From JAUNST01 sp964452285 (GTDB taxonomy: Bacteria > Patescibacteriota > Microgenomatia > UBA1400 > PJMF01): DNA of 6,153 nucleotides. The position numbers were made by a program, and so were the translations under genes. Shown here one piece after another: positions 1 through 3,584 of the stretch (its first letter is position 1; each line of letters opens with the position of its first letter). The DNA lies in assembly GCA_964452285.1 (NCBI GenBank), contig CAYVKW010000040.1, positions 1 to 6,153 of the forward strand, written 5' to 3'. Below the pieces are notes generated by a model. That model was given only the letters and a program-made list of their open reading frames with translations, was not told where the DNA came from and made no database searches.

Positions 1-52
1 GTGACAGATTTTGCCCTTTACGCAATTTTGCTAATTTTTCGCTAAATTTCAT
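1..52 (-). CDS. XRE-family helix-turn-helix regulator, N-terminal fragment (runs off left edge)
   Basis: Reading the minus strand from the ATG at 52-50 gives MKFSEKLAKLRKGQNLS, with the next codon beginning with C. This is the typical opening of an XRE/Cro-CI type helix-turn-helix domain: helix 1 with the pattern 'EKLxKLRKxxxLS', normally followed by Q-E-E-L-A. Only 17 codons are inside the window, so domain content beyond helix 1 cannot be seen. Upstream on the minus strand there is only a weak purine stretch (GATAGAAAG) in place of a Shine-Dalgarno sequence. A good -10 hexamer lies about 35 nt before the start. The gene is divergent from the MliC-like gene and could regulate the shared intergenic region, but that is inference. 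The match is short yet highly characteristic. Confidence 0.62.
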   Translation of the reverse strand, partial: MKFSEKLAKLRKGQNLS

Positions 53-188
53 TTTGTACTTTCTATCTTTTTTTCAAAAGTGAGGTAATTATAACGCTTC
101 TATGCACGGTTGCGCTACCAACTTATGCTTGCTTTTTGCCAATTTTCGGTTGCATTTTTACCCTTTTTCTCGTTTTTAGTTATTTAGT
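53..188. other. Divergent intergenic region, mostly without recognised features
   Basis: This stretch lies between the minus-strand XRE start and the plus-strand promoter. It is T-rich on the plus strand and has no open frame with coding character. Two small things are visible. One is an imperfect palindrome at 108-119 (GGTTGCGCTACC, with a single T-T mismatch in the stem). The other is a 7-bp direct repeat, CGGTTGC, at 107-113 and 147-153, forty bases apart. Either could be a regulator site, but neither is strong enough to call an operator. Confidence 0.5.
88..93 (-). promoter_or_regulatory. Candidate -10 element for the divergent XRE gene
   Basis: On the minus strand this reads TATAAT, a perfect -10 hexamer placed 35 nt before the ATG at 52. 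No convincing -35 is found at the right distance: the hexamers 16-18 bp upstream are GC-rich and unlike TTGACA. The promoter could therefore be weak or activator-dependent, or the match could be chance in AT-rich DNA. Confidence 0.35.
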
Positions 189-216
189 TTGACAAAAATT
201 ACTATTTCTATATAAT
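189..216 (+). promoter_or_regulatory. Sigma-70-type promoter of the MliC-like gene
   Basis: A perfect -35 TTGACA (189-194) and a perfect -10 TATAAT (211-216) are separated by 16 bp, one less than the optimum. Transcription would begin near 222-225, leaving a leader of about 27 nt before the ATG at 251. The position of the -10 also rules out the in-frame ATG at 215, which overlaps it. Confidence 0.8.
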
Positions 217-239
217 GTTGCAGTATAGATTAAGTAAAA

Positions 240-245
240 AAGGAG
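240..245 (+). promoter_or_regulatory. Shine-Dalgarno site that fixes the start at 251
   Basis: The sequence AAGGAG lies 5 nt before the ATG at 251 and is the only strong Shine-Dalgarno in the window. It selects 251 over the upstream in-frame ATG at 215. Confidence 0.8.
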
Positions 246-250
246 TTTTT

Positions 251-730
251 ATGCTAAAAAACAAAATTAAACAAGAGTCTTTATGGTTTGTTTGGATTCT
301 ATTAGGTATTGTTGTTATTCTTTTGATTTGGTATTTCATTCAAATCAATAATCAGGTTCTTGCTCCCACTCCCACTCCTAGTGCCGTTGCCGTTGCTACA
401 GACTTACCTCCGTCAGATATCAATCCTGAAGCAACTTCGAATCCGCTTTTCCGCTCCCTGTCTCTCACTTGTGACAATGGTTCTACAATGTTGCTTACTT
501 ATTACAGTCCCGACGAGATGGATGCTCTTAGTAATTTAACCGTTGACGTTTTCAATAACGGCACCAAAACCTCTTATAATATGATATCAGCGGTCAGTGC
601 TAGCGGCGCTCGTTACACTACTCCAGCGGGCGAAGAAGAGTATAGCATCTGGGAACACCAAGGTAGTTTTGCTTTTATGCAAGGAGAGACTGAAATTACT
701 TCTTGCACACTTGACACCACCAACGAGTAA
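251..730 (+). CDS. Membrane-anchored MliC-like protein (C-type lysozyme inhibitor domain)
   Basis: The protein has 159 residues. A short basic N-terminus is followed by one hydrophobic segment (about residues 12-30), with no lipobox cysteine. This suggests an uncleaved signal anchor with the C-terminus outside. Residues 38-62 form a Pro/Thr/Ala linker with a PTPTP repeat. From about residue 68 the sequence matches the MliC family: Cys74 in 'LTCDNG', the signature SASGARYT at 116-123, then Trp134, Gly138 and Cys152 near the end. Cys74 and Cys152 probably form the family disulfide. E. coli MliC (YdhA), as I recall it, has the same SASGARYT motif followed by F-W-S-K-G. Here the equivalent is I-W-E-H-Q-G, so the Lys that enters the lysozyme active site in MliC structures appears to be replaced by Gln and one residue is added. 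The fold assignment is strong. Inhibition of lysozyme is inference and may be altered. The gene has its own promoter and Shine-Dalgarno. Confidence 0.78.
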   Translation: MLKNKIKQESLWFVWILLGIVVILLIWYFIQINNQVLAPTPTPSAVAVATDLPPSDINPEATSNPLFRSLSLTCDNGSTMLLTYYSPDEMDALSNLTVDVFNNGTKTSYNMISAVSASGARYTTPAGEEEYSIWEHQGSFAFMQGETEITSCTLDTTNE

Positions 731-758
731 TATCTATTTCCTCTTCATTTACAATTTT

Positions 759-790
759 CATTGATGCTTTTACTTGACATTGATGATTTT
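759..790 (+). repeat. Direct repeat CATTGATG(N)TTTT overlapping the marR promoter
   Basis: The 13-base unit CATTGATGCTTTT (759-771) recurs as CATTGATGATTTT (778-790) with one mismatch and a 19-bp period. The two copies flank and overlap the -35 element at 774-779. They may be a regulator-binding repeat or a chance duplication in AT-rich DNA. Confidence 0.4.
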
Positions 791-801
791 TGTAGTACAA
801 T
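774..801 (+). promoter_or_regulatory. Promoter of the marR-adaptor-RND operon
   Basis: A perfect -35 TTGACA (774-779) and a -10 TACAAT (796-801, one mismatch to consensus) are separated by 16 bp. Transcription would start around 807-810, just before the inverted repeat at 817-848, leaving a leader of about 60 nt before marR. Confidence 0.75.
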
Positions 802-816
802 CCAAAATCTGTTTCC

Positions 817-848
817 ATCCTAACTGTTAGTTAAGTAACAGTTAGGAT
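817..848. promoter_or_regulatory. Perfect 13-bp inverted repeat, probable MarR operator
   Basis: The left arm ATCCTAACTGTTA (817-829) and right arm TAACAGTTAGGAT (836-848) are exact reverse complements separated by the 6-nt spacer GTTAAG. Each arm contains its own short palindrome of the form TAACNGTTA (821-829 and 836-844), with centres 15 bp apart. The element begins about 8 nt after the predicted transcription start, a classic place for an operator that blocks initiation or elongation. MarR-family dimers bind palindromes of roughly 16-20 bp and commonly regulate their own promoters. In RNA it would also form a stable hairpin, but no T-run follows, so an intrinsic terminator is less likely. 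Confidence 0.7.
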
Positions 849-870
849 ACTAACAATTATTTTATTAATT

Positions 871-1365
871 ATGTCAAAAACAGATTTGTCCACAAAAAAA
901 GTTTCTCCCCCTGCTTCTCATCAGGATTCTGTGATTCTGTCTTTCAAAAGCCTTTTCAATTTAATTGGCAAAGACCTACATCAACAAATTTGTCATCAGG
1001 CTAACGCTTATAACTTGACACCTATGCAGAGTTTTATCATTCTTCATTTGCAAGAAGCCGAAGATCACAAAAACTCTATTTACCAAAAAGATTTAGAAGC
1101 GCTTTTTCATATTAGCGGTTCTACTGTCACTGGTCTGCTTAAATTAATGGAACAAAAAAATCTTTTGTCACGTCATTCGGTCCCTCACGATGCTCGTTTG
1201 AAAGAAATCCGCTTGACTACAAAAGCCAAAAATTTACTTTCTGGCGCCAGCCAAAAACTATCACTCACTGAAGAAAAAATTAATCACATTCTTACGCTTT
1301 CTGAGCGCAAGACTTTATTAAAAATTATTAAAAAAATTCAAACTCAGTTTCACCCAACTGATTAA
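871..1365 (+). CDS. MarR-family winged-helix transcriptional regulator
   Basis: The 164-residue product has a length typical of MarR proteins. Residues 20-60 give the N-terminal dimerisation helix and the 'LTPMQSFIILHL' helix. The helix-turn-helix is at about 70-98 (IYQKDLEALFHISGSTVTGL, then LLKLMEQKNLLS). The wing is at 101-116, with the family D-x-R pattern at Asp107 and Arg109 followed by KEIRLT. The C-terminal helices (about 117-160) complete the dimer interface. The first about 18 residues are polar and extend beyond the usual core. MarR regulators usually repress and are released by small phenolic or antibiotic-like ligands. The gene is the first of a three-gene set encoding an efflux system and follows a perfect palindrome, so autoregulation and pump control are likely. 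No Shine-Dalgarno precedes the ATG; the upstream bases are ATTATTTTATTAATT. The ligand cannot be predicted from sequence. Confidence 0.9.
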   Translation: MSKTDLSTKKVSPPASHQDSVILSFKSLFNLIGKDLHQQICHQANAYNLTPMQSFIILHLQEAEDHKNSIYQKDLEALFHISGSTVTGLLKLMEQKNLLSRHSVPHDARLKEIRLTTKAKNLLSGASQKLSLTEEKINHILTLSERKTLLKIIKKIQTQFHPTD

Positions 1366-1384
1366 AAATAGAAAATTATATTTT

Positions 1385-2596
1385 ATGACAGTCAATCGCC
1401 AAAAAAATCATTTCGTTCATACTCTCAATTTTTTCTTTAAGCAGCATCCACTTTTAGTTTTAAGCCTGACTTTATTCTTGCTTTTGGGTTTGATTTTACT
1501 TAGTAATTATCTGCGCGCGCCCAAAACAGAAACAACGGCCGTTACTGACAGTTATCCTCTCGTCCAGACTTATCATCTGGATACCAAAAATTTTACCACT
1601 CTTGGCAAAGTTAATAATGAAGGCGTCATCACTGTTTTAGCTCAACAGAGTGGGGTCGTACAAAAAGTTAATGTTTCCGCTGGTCAAACTGTTTATAAAG
1701 GTCAGCAACTAGTCTTTCTCTCTAGTAATTATCAAGGCGCTAATGCCGCTGCTTTGCAAGCCAAACTATCTCAAGAAAAATGGCTGATGGAGCATGCCAA
1801 TCTTTGGAATAATATGGATAGCAGCGATATTAGTCAAACTCTTAGTCAACGCAGTACTGACCGCAGTATCGCCAGCACTGGCGATACTCTTAATATTGAC
1901 AATTTGCGTTTAAGTCAGCAACTCTCCAATTTATCGGCAGAAAATCAGGCGCGCGCTATTCAGCTTGGTTACGATAGTGCTGAAAACAGTTATAAATTGG
2001 CTCAGATTAATGCCAGCTTAATGCGCCCCGCTTCACCAGTGGCTGGCACAGTAGAAAAAGTCTATTTGCAAGCTGGTCAGCTTGTGTCTGCTGGCCAAAG
2101 CGTCGCCACCGTCCGCGCCAATAGCAGTCAGACCAAAATCTCCGTCAATGTCAATGCTAATATCATCGCTTATTTAGATGCTACTCAAAGTGCTTATTTG
2201 CGTTATCAAGACCAACTTTATCCCGTCACTTTTGAGAGTTTGCCGACTGTTCCTACTCAAGGCACCAATTATAGTTTCAATCTTTTGGTGGCAGACGCTG
2301 AATTAGCCAATCTGCTGCCTCACAATCAATATTTAGAAATCCTTTTACCTTTGGCCGATCATCAATTTCAGCTCGTGCCGCTCAGCGCTGTTTATCAGAC
2401 TCAAACTAACGACTATCTTTACGTCGTCGGTCAGAACGACACCGGTGATAATATTGCCGTGCAAAAAGATATTGATTTAGAGGGAATTATTGGTGACTTT
2501 GCTATTGTTAAAAGCGGTTTAAGCGATAATGACCAAATTATTTTAACCAATAATCTTTTTGCCAATCAAAAAATTACTTTAGAGAAACAAAACTAA
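1385..2596 (+). CDS. Efflux RND periplasmic adaptor (HlyD/MFP family)
   Basis: This 403-residue adaptor is anchored by one N-terminal membrane helix (about 22-43) and has no lipobox. Two half-lipoyl motifs are clear: residues 88-114 (SGVVQKVNVSAGQTVYKGQQL) and 217-245 (SPVAGTVEKVYLQAGQLVSAGQ). Between them lies the region of the alpha-helical hairpin (about 120-212), whose middle is Ser/Asp/Gln-rich. Residues 250-325 fit the beta-barrel domain, and about 330-400 fit the membrane-proximal domain (V-P-L-S-A-V, then 'VKSGLSDNDQIILTNNL'). The family bridges an RND permease to an exit duct and helps open the pump. The gene starts 19 nt after marR and ends 35 nt before the permease, so it is probably co-transcribed with both. 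No outer-membrane factor is in the window. In a cell with one membrane the hairpin tip would have no TolC partner. No Shine-Dalgarno is seen before the ATG. Confidence 0.88.
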   Translation: MTVNRQKNHFVHTLNFFFKQHPLLVLSLTLFLLLGLILLSNYLRAPKTETTAVTDSYPLVQTYHLDTKNFTTLGKVNNEGVITVLAQQSGVVQKVNVSAGQTVYKGQQLVFLSSNYQGANAAALQAKLSQEKWLMEHANLWNNMDSSDISQTLSQRSTDRSIASTGDTLNIDNLRLSQQLSNLSAENQARAIQLGYDSAENSYKLAQINASLMRPASPVAGTVEKVYLQAGQLVSAGQSVATVRANSSQTKISVNVNANIIAYLDATQSAYLRYQDQLYPVTFESLPTVPTQGTNYSFNLLVADAELANLLPHNQYLEILLPLADHQFQLVPLSAVYQTQTNDYLYVVGQNDTGDNIAVQKDIDLEGIIGDFAIVKSGLSDNDQIILTNNLFANQKITLEKQN

Positions 2597-2603
2597 TTTA
2601 GTT
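2591..2603. repeat. 13-bp palindrome at the end of the adaptor gene
   Basis: AACTAATTTAGTT is a perfect palindrome around a central T and overlaps the adaptor stop codon (2594-2596). There is no loop, so it cannot form a useful RNA hairpin. It is A/T-rich like the marR operator but does not share the TAACNGTTA core. It is probably incidental, or possibly a secondary protein-binding site. Confidence 0.3.
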
Positions 2604-2631
2604 AATCTTATTATTTTTATTCTTCAAAATT

Positions 2632-3564
2632 ATGCCAAAATCAACTCTTAACCATTCAAACGCTACTTTAGTTTCTTCATCAGCTCCCGTTTCTTTATCA
2701 TCAAATAGTCGTGAACATCAATCGTGGATTGGTAAATATTTAAGCGATGTTCGTTTGGTATTTTTTGTTTACCTCTTGGTTTTAATTGCTGGTTTACTTG
2801 CTCTTTTCAATCTTCCTCGCGAAATGATGCCTAGCGTCAATTTGCCAATGGTAATTGTCTCTTCTACTTTAGTTGGCGCCAATGCTAGTGATGTAGAAGA
2901 TCTTCTAACTACTCCTATAGAAGACCAACTTCACAACGTTAAAGGCATCGACACTATCAGTTCCAGCAGTATGGATAATGTCAGTTTGGTTGTGGTTCAA
3001 TTTGAAGAAAAGTTTACTGTCGATTATGCCGTGGATGAAATCCAAAAAAGTTTAGAAAATTTAGTCTTGCCAGACGACGCGCAAAAGCCCTATATTGCCA
3101 AAGTCGATTTTGACGAAACTCCGATTTGGACTTTTGCGCTTACTGGTTATGATCGCGTTGGTCTCAATTTTTTGGCTCAAGAAATTCAAGAAAAATTAGA
3201 GCAGCAAACCGAAATCGATCGGGTAGAAATTAACGGTTTAGCCGAACGTGAAATTGTTGTTTTCATTGATAGCGCCAAAATGACCGAGCTCGGTTTACAG
3301 CCTGCGATGCTGACTCAGTTAGTGAGCGCAGCCAGCACTAGTATGCCTGCCGGTTCTGTTACTTCAGATCATCTCAGTTACAGTGTTAGTTTAGACAAAG
3401 CTCTGACTGACCTTGAGGCCTTGAAGAATTTGCCTCTTTTTATCAATAATCAACTTTATCATTTGGCCGATATTGCCGAAATTTATGAACAAGAAGTACC
3501 TGGCACTAGTGTCTCTTATCAGGCCAGCGCCGGCAGCGACAAAGGCAAAGCCAGATCAGGTTAA
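2632..3564 (+). CDS. RND (HAE-type) efflux permease, N-terminal part, broken by frameshift and gap
   Basis: These 310 residues are the front of an RND permease. About 40 polar, Ser-rich residues precede TM1 (about 41-60), a longer N-terminus than usual. The first periplasmic porter domain follows with family landmarks: 'LPREMMPSVNLP' (61-72), the GANASDVEDLLTTPIEDQL stretch (82-100), V-K-G-I-D at 103-107, 'PYIAKVDFDETPIWTFALTG' (153-172) and 'SVSYQASAGSDKGKARSG' (293-310). It stops at TAA (3562-3564), eight bases before the ten-N gap. Restoring one T there would read R-S-G-L-S-L, exactly the strand expected before N-V-Y-K beyond the gap. The stop is therefore most likely a sequencing or assembly error near a contig end, not a natural end. 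A genuine frameshift mutation cannot be excluded. The gene is last in the marR-adaptor operon, and no Shine-Dalgarno is seen before the ATG. Confidence 0.85.
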   Translation: MPKSTLNHSNATLVSSSAPVSLSSNSREHQSWIGKYLSDVRLVFFVYLLVLIAGLLALFNLPREMMPSVNLPMVIVSSTLVGANASDVEDLLTTPIEDQLHNVKGIDTISSSSMDNVSLVVVQFEEKFTVDYAVDEIQKSLENLVLPDDAQKPYIAKVDFDETPIWTFALTGYDRVGLNFLAQEIQEKLEQQTEIDRVEINGLAEREIVVFIDSAKMTELGLQPAMLTQLVSAASTSMPAGSVTSDHLSYSVSLDKALTDLEALKNLPLFINNQLYHLADIAEIYEQEVPGTSVSYQASAGSDKGKARSG

Positions 3565-3572
3565 GCCTGCAC

Positions 3573-3582
3573 NNNNNNNNNN
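3573..3582. other. Assembly gap (run of 10 N)
   Basis: Ten Ns sit inside the RND permease gene. Protein alignment logic suggests that almost nothing is missing: the left side reaches the strand leading to V-x-K, and the right side resumes at N-V-Y-K-I-A-G. The gap is therefore probably a placeholder of arbitrary length, and the few bases next to it (about 3561-3572 and 3583-3584) may be unreliable. Confidence 0.95.
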
Positions 3583-3584
3583 TC

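Noticed and set aside
100..125. tRNA-like D-arm sequence on the minus strand (TTGGTAGCGCAACC)
   Set aside because: No acceptor stem, anticodon arm or T-arm can be assembled around it.
215..250. Upstream in-frame ATG at 215 as the start of the MliC-like gene
   Set aside because: It overlaps the perfect -10 TATAAT (211-216) and would lie before the transcription start. The ATG at 251 has AAGGAG at the right distance and gives a normal signal-anchor N-terminus.
817..854. The marR-leader hairpin as an intrinsic terminator of the MliC-like gene
   Set aside because: It lies downstream of the next promoter and no T-run follows. An operator is the better explanation.
3555..3570. Programmed ribosomal frameshift in the RND gene
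   Set aside because: There is no convincing slippery heptamer plus structure, and the position next to an assembly gap makes a sequence error far more likely.
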